A stretch of DNA of 64,000 nt from Fremontodendron californicum (lineage: Eukaryota > Streptophyta > Magnoliopsida > Malvales > Malvaceae): NCBI GenBank assembly GCA_030761205.1, contig JAULJL010000032.1, positions 8,499,134 to 8,563,133 of the forward strand, in the 5' to 3' direction. This document shows, in pieces, positions 6,760 to 16,442 of this stretch (position 1 is its first letter; every line of letters starts with the position of its first letter). Position numbers and translations under genes: made by a program. Under the pieces are notes generated by a model. The model was not told the DNA's origin, searched no databases, and saw nothing but the letters and a program-made list of their open reading frames with translations.

Positions 6760-9636
6760 CTAGTTATTTTCAAAACAAGGATCAGAAAGAAAAACAACCT
6801 CTTCTTGAGTAACATGATTTTCCAAAAAGAGTTTGAGTCTTTGTCCATTTACCTTGAATACGTTACCATTTTGAGGATTCTCAATATCAACTGCTCCATA
6901 ATGATACACATGCTTAACCACAAATGGGCCAGTCCATCTTGATCTCAACTTACCAGGAAATATGTGAAGTCTAGAATTATAAAGTAGAACTTTTTGCCCA
7001 ACATCAAATGTTTTTCTTGAAATTAACTTGTCATGAAAGGCTTTAGTTCTTTCTTTATGAATTTTAGAATTCTCATATGCATCATTTCTGAGTTCCTCAA
7101 GTTCATTTATGACTGGAAAAGTTTCATTCTCACCCAAAAAGGAATATTTTAGCTCGGATGGCAATGGTTTTAAATCCAGCTTGGGTGGTTCAATAGTTGA
7201 TGGTACAGTGACATTTGTGAGTGATGGAAGTTCCTCAAACTTTTGTTTCCAACAATGCTTAACCTGAAAAGAATTTAACAAAGAATCAGTGTGTGAAATT
7301 TCTGAAGCATTATCAAACTCACATTCAATTAAATAAGCTTCTAAAGGATCATGGAATGTGGTAGTGGTGAGATGTTCATGAGCAAGTTCTTCAATGAAAT
7401 CCACTTCATGTACTTCTGAATCATCACCAGGTTGCTTGCAAGTGTTGAACACATTTAATTCTAAAGTCATATTTCCAAAAGAAATGTTCAACATACCATT
7501 CCTGCAATTTATCAGAGCATTAGAAGTTGCAAGAAATGGACGACCTAATATAACAGGAATTTGAACATTTGGATTTGAAACAGGATGTGTGTCCAAAACA
7601 ATAAAATCAACAGGGAAGTAAAAATTATCAATTTGAACCAAAACATCTTCAACTATCCCTCGAGGAATTTTTACAGAACGATCAGCTAGTTGAAGTGTAA
7701 CAGGTGTTTCCTTGAGTTCACCTAAACCTAACTGTTGATAAACAGAAAAAGGCAAAAGATTAACACTAGCACCAAGATCAAGCAATGCACGTTCTATTCT
7801 AGTGTTTCCAATGATGCATGAGATTGTTGGACATCCAGGATCTTTGAATTTTGGTGGAGTAAGGTGCTGAATGATTGAGCTCACACTTTCCGTCAGAAAT
7901 GCTTTCTTTTGTACATTATGTTTCCTTTTAACTGTGCACATGTCCTTCAAAAATTTAGCATAAGATGGAACTTGTTTGATTGCATCCAATAAAGGAATGT
8001 TAATCTTAACTTGTTTGAAAAGTTCATAAATTTCTGCATTTTGATTCAAATTCTTTATTGTTTGCAACCTTTGAGGAAAAGGAGCAGGATGCATACCTTT
8101 TTCTTTGTCCAAATTTTCAAGAAGTTCAGACTTACCATCATCCTTACCATTACTTTTCGGAGGGGAAAGAGGATCTTGGTCTTTTGATGGAATGTTTTTG
8201 TCAATTGCCTTTCCACTTCGAAGAGTTGTGATAGAACTGGCATTTTCCTGTTGAGTTTCACTGGAGCCAGAAACAAGACATTGAGTAGAAGGGTTAGGCT
8301 GAGGTTGAGCAGGAAACTTACCTTTTTCTTGAGTGCGTAATGAAGCTGTCAATGTGGACAAGGTGTTTTTTATCTCATTGATGTCCTGTGAAGTCCGGCT
8401 ATTCACATTTGCTTGTGTTTGCATGAATGCTTGCAATGTCTCTTCCAAGGTTTGTACACGTGAAGGTTGATAGGAAAAAGTGTTGCCCGGCTTTTGAGAT
8501 TGTGGTACCTGAACATGATTATTATTCCGCCAACTGAAGTTGGGATGATTTCTCCATTCAGGGTTATACGTTTCAGAGTAAGGAGAAGGAAAAGGCTTTT
8601 TAAATGTGTTTATGGAATTTACTTGATCATGCAACGCTTCTTTAAGAATGGGAATGTTTGGACATTCAGAAGTGGGGTGTCCCATGATTTCACAAATTCC
8701 ACAACTTTCTTCATTTTTAACCGTTTTGACTTCTTTTACTTCTCTAAGTTCCATGGCTTCAATCTTTCTAGCCAAATTAGCTACTTTAGCTTTTATCTCA
8801 TCTTCTTGACTAAAATGATATTTTCCTCTGTTAGAAACAACATTAGATCTATTGAAACTTTCAGAGGAATTATCTGTGTGCCAGGCTTGAGAGTTATCTG
8901 CCAAATGGTCTAAGTAGTCAAAGGCTTCTTCAGGTTCTTTTTCTAGAAACTCACCGTTACACATTGTTTCAACAAATTGTTTAGTTTCGGGAGTTAAACT
9001 TTCATAAAAGAAACTAATAAGACGCCATTTTTCAAAACCATGATGTGGACAAGAACTTAACAAATCTTTAAAACGATCCCAGCACTGAAAAAATGCTTCA
9101 TTTTGATTTTGATTGAAATTTTGAATCTGTCTTTTCAAAGCAGTAGTTTTATGTGCTGGGAAAAATTTCTTTAAAAACTCAGTTTGTAATTCTTGCCATG
9201 TGCCAATTGACCTTGGTTTTAAATTATGAAGCCAAATTTTTGCTTTATCTTTTAAAGAAAAAGGAAATAATTTTAGCTTGACAATTTCATTTGTACATTG
9301 TTGGTCATTAAAGGTGACACATACATCTTCGAAGTCTTTTAGAAACGAGTAAGCACTTTCCGATTCCAACCCATAGAAATTTGGAAGCAAAGCTATCATA
9401 CCTGGTTTAAAACGAAAGTTGTTTGCATTGAGAGGAAAAATAAAACAAGAGGGTGATGAGCTTCGAGTTGGTTGCAAGTAGTCACGCATGGTGCGTACTT
9501 GTCTGTTCTCATCTTCAGCATGAACACTTTCATTGTCAGCCATGGTAGGAGTTGTATTAGAAAGATTACCTGAAAAAGTTTCACAATAAAATCTAACTAA
9601 ACGACGAGATCTAAAATCACGTCGCCAAACAAGCAT
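6760..9636 (-). CDS. Athila-type gag-protease fused to integrase C-terminal domain (Element 1)
   Basis: 958 residues if read from 9636; the likelier gag start is Met32 (MADN, at 9543). Gag core with MRDYLQPTRSS (50-60) and the capsid-type stretch 120-200; zinc knuckle C312-x2-C315-x4-H320-x4-C325; retropepsin with DLGAS (620-624) and ILGRPFL (696-702). DLGAS is normal for this lineage. Residues 800-843 (PPKLDLKPLPSELKY) are the segment that normally leads into reverse transcriptase, but the chain jumps at about 843 to the integrase C-terminal domain (GPFVVKHVY, FKVNGQRLK; 850-940). Reverse transcriptase, RNase H and the integrase zinc and catalytic domains are gone without breaking the frame. 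The product could form particles and process itself, and depends on a helper for copying and integration. Confidence 0.9.
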   Translation of the reverse strand: MLVWRRDFRSRRLVRFYCETFSGNLSNTTPTMADNESVHAEDENRQVRTMRDYLQPTRSSSPSCFIFPLNANNFRFKPGMIALLPNFYGLESESAYSFLKDFEDVCVTFNDQQCTNEIVKLKLFPFSLKDKAKIWLHNLKPRSIGTWQELQTEFLKKFFPAHKTTALKRQIQNFNQNQNEAFFQCWDRFKDLLSSCPHHGFEKWRLISFFYESLTPETKQFVETMCNGEFLEKEPEEAFDYLDHLADNSQAWHTDNSSESFNRSNVVSNRGKYHFSQEDEIKAKVANLARKIEAMELREVKEVKTVKNEESCGICEIMGHPTSECPNIPILKEALHDQVNSINTFKKPFPSPYSETYNPEWRNHPNFSWRNNNHVQVPQSQKPGNTFSYQPSRVQTLEETLQAFMQTQANVNSRTSQDINEIKNTLSTLTASLRTQEKGKFPAQPQPNPSTQCLVSGSSETQQENASSITTLRSGKAIDKNIPSKDQDPLSPPKSNGKDDGKSELLENLDKEKGMHPAPFPQRLQTIKNLNQNAEIYELFKQVKINIPLLDAIKQVPSYAKFLKDMCTVKRKHNVQKKAFLTESVSSIIQHLTPPKFKDPGCPTISCIIGNTRIERALLDLGASVNLLPFSVYQQLGLGELKETPVTLQLADRSVKIPRGIVEDVLVQIDNFYFPVDFIVLDTHPVSNPNVQIPVILGRPFLATSNALINCRNGMLNISFGNMTLELNVFNTCKQPGDDSEVHEVDFIEELAHEHLTTTTFHDPLEAYLIECEFDNASEISHTDSLLNSFQVKHCWKQKFEELPSLTNVTVPSTIEPPKLDLKPLPSELKYSFLGENETFPVINELEELRNDAYENSKIHKERTKAFHDKLISRKTFDVGQKVLLYNSRLHIFPGKLRSRWTGPFVVKHVYHYGAVDIENPQNGNVFKVNGQRLKLFLENHVTQEEVVFLSDPCFENN
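9568..9573 (-). promoter_or_regulatory. candidate 5' splice site at the gag start (Element 1)
   Basis: In sense orientation CAG|GTAATC, exon end at 9570, lies 27 nt upstream of the MADN start codon. Joining it to the acceptors at 6610 or 5818 would remove gag-pro. The site is identical in Element 2 (exon end at 57241). A spliced env-like RNA is known for the Athila-type barley element BAGY-2. Confidence 0.4.
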
Positions 9637-9659
9637 AAAACAAAGTTAATATACAAAAT

Positions 9660-9722
9660 TAGGCGGTATAACCAGCCAATAAAAACAAATATATACAAAA
9701 TTAGGCGGTATAACCAGCCAAT
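9660..9722 (-). repeat. leader repeats with hairpin potential (Element 1)
   Basis: GGCGGTATAACCAGCC occurs at 9662-9677 and 9704-9719 between the primer site and gag. Each can fold GGC/GCC and GGT/ACC around a short loop. Element 2 has three copies. Position fits a packaging or dimerisation signal; function is inferred. Confidence 0.6.
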
Positions 9723-9763
9723 AAAAATAAATATACTTATAAACTTATATACTTAGTATTGCT

Positions 9764-9781
9764 TCCCCGGCAACGGCGCCA
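9764..9781 (-). other. primer-binding site, tRNA-Asp (Element 1)
   Basis: The plus strand reads TCCCCGGCAACGGCGCCA, the 3' end of plant tRNA-Asp including CCA, so the element RNA is complementary over 18 bases. It lies 6 nt inside the 5' LTR. tRNA-Asp priming is typical of Athila elements. Confidence 0.9.
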
Positions 9782-9787
9782 AAAACT

Positions 9788-11277
9788 TGATGGTAACTCA
9801 ATTAAGAGTTGTAAACCCAAGTGCAGGTTATGTTCAAGTAATAAATTCTCGGGTGTCCGAGGTCGAACCACAGGGAAGCGTATTAATAAGTATAAGTTTA
9901 TAAATATATAAGACAAAGAAAGTAAACAAGATATTAGGGAATCAACAACAAAATAAGATAAACAAGATATTAGAGAACAAAATAAACAAAATAACATAAA
10001 AACAATTAAACAAGATATAAAAAAACAATAAGAAAGGATGTTGAGGTTAGAGACTCCACTCTTGGTGTTATGCTAAGATTAATCTTGTTTTATTACACAA
10101 TTGAAATCCACACATAAGGGAGGTTCCAATCGGAAGGTTTAGCAATTCAGTCCAACGTCCATAGCATATGATATTATGTTCATTTGGTGTCCTCAAAACT
10201 CATAAAAAGAGTCCAAGCATTCCTTATGCCAAGGTATATGTCTACAACAAATCAAGGTTATGAAACCAAGCATTTACTGTGCCATTTTCATTGTCAATAA
10301 TGAATCAAGATCTCTACTTTGCAAGTATGATTTTAAACCAAAAGAAAATATTATCTATACTAGTGTTTATAAATGATGATTCATTTTAGCTCATGTTTAA
10401 GAGACTAACCTTAGCATTTACCAAGAGCTTCACCTCATCACCTCAACAATATGATTAGCAACACATACTAGATATGAATAAAATGAAAAGAAATGTAAGA
10501 AGCATAAGTAAATAAAAAAGAAAACTAGAGAAAGGAAAGAAGAAGAAAACTTAGAGAATTTTACTACAAAGGCTAATATCCTACCAATGTATAATGTATC
10601 CCAATACTCATCCAAGGCCCTCTATTTATACACATTTTGGAGGGCTAAATGACAAGAGACAAGCTTTACAAATTTCAAAGGTAGGTATAATAGGTGGGTG
10701 CATTTTTCTAACAATTTTCGTCATATTGTATGACAATTCTGATCAGCCAGCTTGATGGTCGATTTTGTCAATGTTGGAGGCTCGATCTGATAAAATGTTC
10801 TTCTAGAAAAATATACCCCTATCAGTTACGGATCCATAGCCGTTGGAATCAGATCATTTGCGCACGTGGATCGGAAGATATGGTCAAAATACCAAAACGG
10901 TGCAGAACAGACGTCATTGCACATCAGCCAACTTGATGGCCGATTTCGCTAGGGAAAACGACTCCGTTTCAAGAAGTGTAAAACATGAAAAAGATATATA
11001 TGCCTCTTAGCTTTGCAGGGATACAAAGTTCAGCCTTATTGCTTCAGTGAAACTCGAGATATAGCTGATATGGCAAAAGGTGTCGGAACTGGAACTGAAC
11101 TGGATTTGCCCTTAATTCTAGTAATCTGAAATCACTCAAAGAAACTTGTGAAAAACACCAAATTACATAAAAATATAAAAGATCATAAACACAATTAGAC
11201 TAAACAATAATAACTCGTATTTGACACAAAACAATAATAAAACATAACTAAAAACTATATAATTATACGAGTTATCA
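9788..11277 (-). repeat. 5' LTR of Element 1
   Basis: 1490 bp, bounded by TGAT and ATCA, with the primer site inside its left edge and the target duplication outside its right edge. It is nearly identical to 1851-3341. Confidence 0.93.
10623..10630 (-). promoter_or_regulatory. LTR TATA box of Element 1
   Basis: TATAAATA on the minus strand, about 650 bp into the LTR in sense direction, followed by GAGGGCC. It is the best core promoter in the LTR. The same site is at 2687-2694, 50118-50125 and 58361-58368. Confidence 0.6.
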
Positions 11278-11282
11278 CAATA
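11278..11282. repeat. target-site duplication of Element 1, right copy
   Basis: caata, identical to 1846-1850. It fixes the LTR boundary at ATCA rather than two bases further out. Confidence 0.92.
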
Positions 11283-11919
11283 CCACTTACCACACTGCCA
11301 CCAACACTACACCCTATGCCATTGTCTATGGTCAACTTGCTCCTACTCATTTACCATATGTTCCTGGTGATTCCAAGGTTGAGGCAGTGATTAGAGCCTT
11401 CAAGCAAGGGAAGCTGCTGTTCAGTTATTGAAATTTCATCTGCAACGGGCTTAACAACGAATGCAGCACCAGGCCAACAAACATAGAACAAAACGAAAGT
11501 TTGACATTGGTGATTTTGTTTATGTCAAATTGCAGCACTATCGACAAAGCTCAGTAGTGAACCGTTCTTCTCTGAAATTGACAGCCAAATATTTTGGTCC
11601 TTATAAAATTTTGGCTTCAGTAGGGAAGGTTTCTTATAGACTGGATCTACTTGTTGGTGCCAAGGTTCACCCTATGTTCCATGTTTCTCAGTTAAAGAAG
11701 CACGTTGGTAAGGTGCCTACACAATTAGCTTTGCCAATGATGGATGCTGATGGAGTTCTAGCCAAAGAACCTGTGGTCATTCTGGAGAGGAGGTTGTCTA
11801 AAAAAAAGGGTCGGGCTGTAACAGAAGTTTTGGTTCAATGGAGTAGCAGTTTTCCTGAGGATGTCACCTGGGAATGCTTATATGATCTTCAACAACAATT
11901 TCCAACTTTTCATCCTTGA
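11283..11919 (+). pseudogene. Reina-like Gypsy integrase C-terminus with chromodomain-like tail
   Basis: Continuation of the pol fragment at 1754-1850. It starts with the NTTPYAIVYGQLAPTHLPY segment. A frameshift near 11410 and a TAA near 11452 break the reading before the long frame at 11461-11919 (152 residues). That frame holds the integrase C-terminal domain (KFDIGDFVYVKL, KYFGPYKIL, HPMFHVSQLKKH) and a chromodomain-like end with EVLVQWSSSFPEDVTWE. This order is diagnostic for plant chromoviruses. The gene is dead because of the stops and the Element 1 insertion. Confidence 0.85.
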
Positions 11920-11950
11920 GGACAAAGATGGTTTTCTGAGGGGGAACATC

Positions 11951-12239
11951 TGTTATGGGTCGTTTTCTGTTTTATGCTTTTTGTTTAATTCAATATGTGT
12001 TTTGATATTTTGAATGTTTGTTACCGTTAGGCTCCTGCTATTACTTTGTTTGTTACGAATTATGCTGACTCAGCATGGTTATTATAAGGTGAGGTAATTG
12101 AATGAGGCAGGCATGAAATTGTGAAAATATTCTTCTTTCTCTATCTTTCTCTCTCTTCTTCCTCTTTTCTCTCTAGATCTTCTTCATTCTTCTTGTAGGT
12201 TTCATCATTCTTTCCATTTCAAGAATGAGCCGTATCACA
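11951..12239 (+). repeat. probable short 3' LTR of the Reina-like element
   Basis: It begins TGTTATGG directly after a purine-rich tract (CTGAGGGGGAACATC) downstream of the pol stop and can be ended at ATCACA at 12239. It holds a CT-rich block near 12128-12180. About 290 bp suits Reina LTRs. The right edge is uncertain because no partner LTR is in the window. Confidence 0.45.
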
Positions 12240-13250
12240 TTCTTATGTTGGGGTTATAGATTTTTAGGCATTTTTGTCTTGGGGTTATAGTTTTTAGGTA
12301 GTCTCGTTTGGGGTTTCGTTCTTGGAAGTTGGTTTAGATCAAGAATTTGCTTCTTGCTTTCTTGATCTATTAAAATTCGTTCTTAGTCGTTCTTGATCCA
12401 TTCTTGAAAAAATAAATCAAGAATTGAGAAGACAGTTTGACAAGTCCAAAGAAAAAAGAAAGAAAGTATTCCGAGACATCAAAAAAAATCAAGAAGTCTC
12501 GAAAAAAAAAAGTTTTTTTTTACTTCATTAACAATCTTGTTTTGCAGCACCTTCGCGATGTCTCACAAGAGTCACTTAACATGTAGGGAAAAATTTGATA
12601 TTGTATGGTAGACTATGCAACAAGAATCTAAATGGATAAGTTTGATGTTGGAGGAGTGGAAAAAGGAAATTGAGCAACAAAAAAAAAAGAGTAAGGCTGA
12701 AAACGAGAGAAACATCGAGAGTGAAAAAGAAAGTGAGGTGGCTGAATATAAAGAAACTAGAGTGGAGCCAGGAGAGGATAAAGAGACAGTTCCTGCCGAG
12801 GGAAAAGAAGAGACACACATGAGTTTTTATGCAAAAGAGAATGAGGTTCTTAATCTTCATGCAATTAACCAATATCTTTCTAGCTTGGCTATTTTTTTGC
12901 TGCAGGAGTTCAAGGAGTTATTTTCGGAAGAGATGCTGGATGGGTTGCCATCCATAAGAGGTATTGAGCATCACCTAGAGCCGTCATTGTAACACACAAG
13001 GCTAAGATTCGAGGGCGAATCTTTTCGAGGGAAGGAGGAATGATGGGATCCAAGATGGAAGAATTCTTAAAGATGCATGGCAAGTTCCATATGGGCCAAC
13101 ATCCAAGCAAATCAAGGAAAAATTGCAAGCATTGGTGGAATTTACTTGGGCCATGTTGCAAATTATCCAAGAACGGATTATCCAAGTGGCAGCATTAGAG
13201 AGAGAGTTGAAGTGGGCTTATCTTTATTCATTAATTGACATGGCATGTGT
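12240..13250 (+). pseudogene. internally deleted Gypsy pol remnant
   Basis: 12615-12992 (125 residues) is Lys/Glu-rich, then carries LQEFKELFSEEMLDGLPSIR, the motif that normally precedes a Gypsy reverse transcriptase, and stops after a few more residues. The following segment, in another frame, resembles the far end of a pol gene and a 3' untranslated region. So most of pol seems to have been deleted between the two. 12240-12550 is non-coding, with a repeated GGGGTTATAG motif. The family is not resolved. Confidence 0.45.
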
Positions 13251-13579
13251 TGGGACCATTTCATTAATTGATGTGGAAAGCAAGATGGGGCTTATTTTAA
13301 TTCTTTTAAAAACTTAGGCATTTGGGCCTATTTTATGTAATATGTCCAATAGGCTTTTGAGGTCTACCTTCATTAAACTTGTTGAACCTATTTTTAATTA
13401 TGTTTGGTCTTGAGTTTTTCCAGCCTATTTTTACTTATTTTAAGTAGGGTAGTTGACCAAGGCAATTGTAATAGGATTGGGAATCCTTGGCCGACCATGA
13501 CTTAAGAGTTGTAACTAGGATAGGACTCTTGGCTGACCAAGAGTTAGTATTAGGATTAGGAATCCATTAGCTAGCCGAC

Positions 13580-14355
13580 TACGTTGCATGCATACGGGTA
13601 CGGTACCGATACCTGATACGGGTACGGGTACGAGATACGGGAATTTTTAAAAAATTAGGGTACGGGTACGTTAATATTATAAAAATATTTTATTTATTTT
13701 TAATTATTATTAATTTTAAATAATTTTGATTCATTTATATAATAATTTAAAAATAAAATATAACTTAAAATATAATAATTTTATTGTTTGGGTTAAATTT
13801 ATACATTTAATTTTATTTAAATAATTAAAAATGTTTTGGACTTATAATATTTTGGGAGTTTAATATTTTGGGCTTATAATTTTATTTAAACAACACATGC
13901 CCTAAATTTGTTTTTTCTTTTTTGGCTGAGCCGCATTCTTCCTTCTTCATTTTTTTTTTTGTCGTTGCAGTTTTGCTTCATCCTTTCTTCTTCTTCTTCT
14001 TCTTTTTCTTCTTCTTCTTCTTCTTTTTTGCCGCTGCAGCTCCCTTGCTCTTTGAACTTCTGCCTATTTTTTCTTCTTCTTCTTTTTCCTTTTTTTTTTT
14101 GCTGCTGCAGGTTCTCTTCTTCTTCTCTATGGGAAATATGCTTTGGGCATTAAAATGCTGGTAAATTTTGGTTAAGCCGTATCCAACCCACACCGAGCCG
14201 TACCCAAATCGTATCCAAGCTGTACCCATTTTATTTTTTTTTTATAAAAAAATAGGTACGTACCTGGTACGTACCCAGCCGTACCCAAGGCGTACCCGTA
14301 CCAGGTACGTATCAGGTACGGGTACTCCTTCACTTTTGGCGTACCCGTGCTTCAT
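13580..14355. mobile_element. non-autonomous DNA transposon with CGGGTAC-rich ends
   Basis: 776 bp flanked by an 11-bp direct repeat agctagccgac (13569-13579 and 14356-14366). Both ends are crowded with inverted copies of ACGGGTACG and GGTACG, within about 80 bp on the left and 180 bp on the right. There is no transposase. A 9-11 bp duplication fits MULEs; terminal-repeat-poor ends with clustered subterminal motifs would also fit hAT, whose duplication is 8 bp. Confidence 0.6.
13941..14130. repeat. CTT-rich microsatellite inside the DNA transposon
   Basis: Runs of TTC and T with two interruptions by GCTGCTGCAG-like sequence, a tandem structure that generates polyphenylalanine or polylysine frames. 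They are not genes. Confidence 0.8.
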
Positions 14356-14739
14356 AGCTAGCCGACCTAGGCTATTGTAGGGAGGCTATAAATACATATT
14401 TTAGCCGCCTACCATATAATTCAAGAGTTCATTGTGTAATTTTGATTTTTATCAATTGAGAGAGTTTTCTCTTCTAGTTCTTGAAAGAACTTCAGAACTT
14501 ATCAAAGGTTTCTTTTGTGCCGTTCAACAATCAAATCTAAGTTCTTGAAAGAAGATTTCATTGGGTCTAGATTCTTCAACTTGAATTTTGGTTTTCTTGG
14601 GTTAGGATATTTGAATTGTTAGTGGATTCAAAGTTTCAATCCTAAGGGTTCCCATCATTGTCCTCTCTCACATTTTCTCTTTAATGTCATTGCTGAATCT
14701 TTTAGTGCCCTCTGTCACAAAGCAGCTTAGTTGGCCTGC

Positions 14740-15332
14740 TTGAAGGTATCACAATTGGTAACAATGGCATGAAAGTCACTCACCTTCAATTTGAAGATGA
14801 TACGATAATCTTTTATACTCCAGTTCTTAACAGCTTCAGTTGCCCATGCCCATGATACGAGAATCCTAAGGTGTTTCCAAGTTGCTTCTGGCCTGAGAAT
14901 AAACTTCACCAAAAGTAGATTAATTAGCATTGATGTTGATTCTACTGTAATGTGGAATTTCTTCCAGTCAAATATTTGGGTCTTCCTTTGGGCGCTAGTT
15001 CATCTTGCTTAGCAACATGGAGACCAATCATTGAGAACTTTCAATCAAGGCTAGACTGTTGGAATAATCAATACCTTTCAACAGGAGGTCGACTCACCTT
15101 AATCAAATTAGTTCTTTCAAGTCTGCCTCTCTATTATATGTCCTTATTTCAACTACCTATTGATGTTACGAAAGAGCTTGAAAAGATTCAAAGATGCTTC
15201 TTTTGGTGTGGAAATGCACAAAGAAACAAAATACACTTTGTTGATTGGTCTACCATCACCAAAATCAAGGAACTTGGGGGAATTGGCCTGCAGAATCTTG
15301 AGTTAAAAAATAGAGCTTTTTTAAACAAATGA
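14740..15332 (+). pseudogene. LINE reverse transcriptase, C-terminal part
   Basis: LEGITIGNNG and LQFEDDTIIFY are the segment around the catalytic motif; the usual FADD reads FEDD, which would impair catalysis. After frame breaks, 14952-15332 gives VKYLGLPLGASSS, LSTGGRLTLIKLVLSSLPLYY and QRCFFWCG, the conserved thumb and connection region of plant LINEs. Confidence 0.85.
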
Positions 15333-15424
15333 TTGTGACGCTTTGGCAATGAGCCTTCTAATTTTTGAAGATATGTTATTGTTGAGAAGCATAACTTAGA
15401 CTCAAATGCTTTGGTACCCCCCCT

Positions 15425-16151
15425 TTGGGTACTTCCCGAGTGTATTCACAGATGTGGCTTAACATCTCTAAATGCCTATCTCCTTCTAATGCTTTCTTTG
15501 CTTCTACTTCTGCAGGTATTAGTTTTGTTCTTGGTGATTGCTCTAGAATTAAATTTTGGACTGATGATTGGATCGAGGGCATTATCGTAAAGTCTCAATT
15601 CCCAAGAATCTATGCCCTTGCTGTCAACGAATCTAGTTTTGTTAAAGAATTCAGTTACTGGTCTACTGAAGAGTGGAAATGGCATGTCAATCTTCAAATG
15701 AGTGTATTTGCTTGGGTAGGTAATCAATGGAACGAATTCCGGTCAACCATCAATAAAGTTTTTTTTGACAAGAATGGCAGCAATAGTATTATTTGGAAAC
15801 TTGCTCCTAATGTAGTTTATTCTGCAAAAGTCTTTCTATAAGGCTCACCTTCTCAATTTTTATTTTGACTCTTTTGATTGGAAAACATTTTGGCTTGGTT
15901 TTGCTCCTCCAAAAGTGGAGCTTTTCTGTTGGCAGGTTCATCATGAACATATTGCTGTCAAACTTGAACTTGCCAAACGAAATTTGTTGAATTTTGATCA
16001 AGCTCTGTGCCCTTTGCGAATATCAGAATCAGTTAATCACTTATTTTTTACTTGTGATCATTCTTGGAAGATCTGGTGCCTATGTTTGGGGCAATGGGAT
16101 GTCCAATGGGTCTGTCCAAGGTCTGTTAAATCCTTCTTCCAACAATGGTAA
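15425..16151 (+). pseudogene. LINE zf-RVT region
   Basis: Two overlapping frames carry IKFWTDDW, then APPKVELFCWQ, and the zinc-binding LCPLR-ESVNHLFFTC-W motif of zf-RVT. The expected CPLC reads CPLR. A frameshift near 15840 separates the parts. Confidence 0.75.
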
Positions 16152-16442
16152 TCAGTATCATCCATAGTAAGGAACAAGAAGGTATGGATGATGCTTTTCT
16201 ACATTGTCATCTGGTCTATTTGGTTAAGCAGGACTGACCTTGTGTTTAATCAGAAATTTTTTGATATCTCACAAGTATTTGACCTCATCTGGATTCGGCT
16301 AACTTGGTGGTTCAAAGCTAAATGGCCAAATACTTCTTTTACTATGGTGAATTTCCTCACCAACATCTCTTCCATCTCTGAATCTCAATCGAAAATTGTT
16401 TCTTGCAAATGATGCTTATGGTCTTGCCCTCCTTGTGGTTTT

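Larger units (their letters stand above)
1851..11277 (-). mobile_element. Element 1: non-autonomous Athila-type LTR retrotransposon carrying two cargo genes
   Basis: A complete element, 9427 bp, transcribed on the minus strand. It has two LTRs of about 1490 bp starting TGAT and ending ATCA, a tRNA-Asp primer site, a gag-protease ORF fused to the integrase C-terminal domain, two extra ORFs (a viral-type cysteine-rich protein and a LOG-type cytokinin enzyme), about 1.8 kb of non-coding DNA and a purine tract. The 5-bp target duplication caata (1846-1850 and 11278-11282) is perfect. By eye the LTRs differ only by one base in an A run, so insertion was very recent. There is no reverse transcriptase, RNase H or integrase core, so enzymes must come from another element, most simply an autonomous Athila. 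A sister copy is Element 2 (49276-59025). Confidence 0.93.
13252..14654 (+). repeat. possible Gypsy LTR, interrupted by a DNA transposon
   Basis: It starts TGTTGGGACC and can be ended at CCCATCA. With the DNA element removed it is about 620 bp, with TATAAATACA near 14391 and a CAATTGAGAGAG leader typical of LTR transcript starts. No partner LTR is seen, so the limits are tentative. Confidence 0.35.

Noticed and set aside
8467..8913. 148-residue plus-strand frame opposite gag, present again at 56139-56585
   Set aside because: It is the antisense shadow of the gag gene; its preservation follows from the identity of the two elements and it has no domain.
1846..11284. LTR ends set at TGTGATAAC / TTATCACA
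   Set aside because: That choice gives no target duplication; ending at ATCA gives perfect duplications for both Element 1 and Element 2.
13922..14229. polyphenylalanine and polylysine frames
   Set aside because: Produced by the CTT/T microsatellite.
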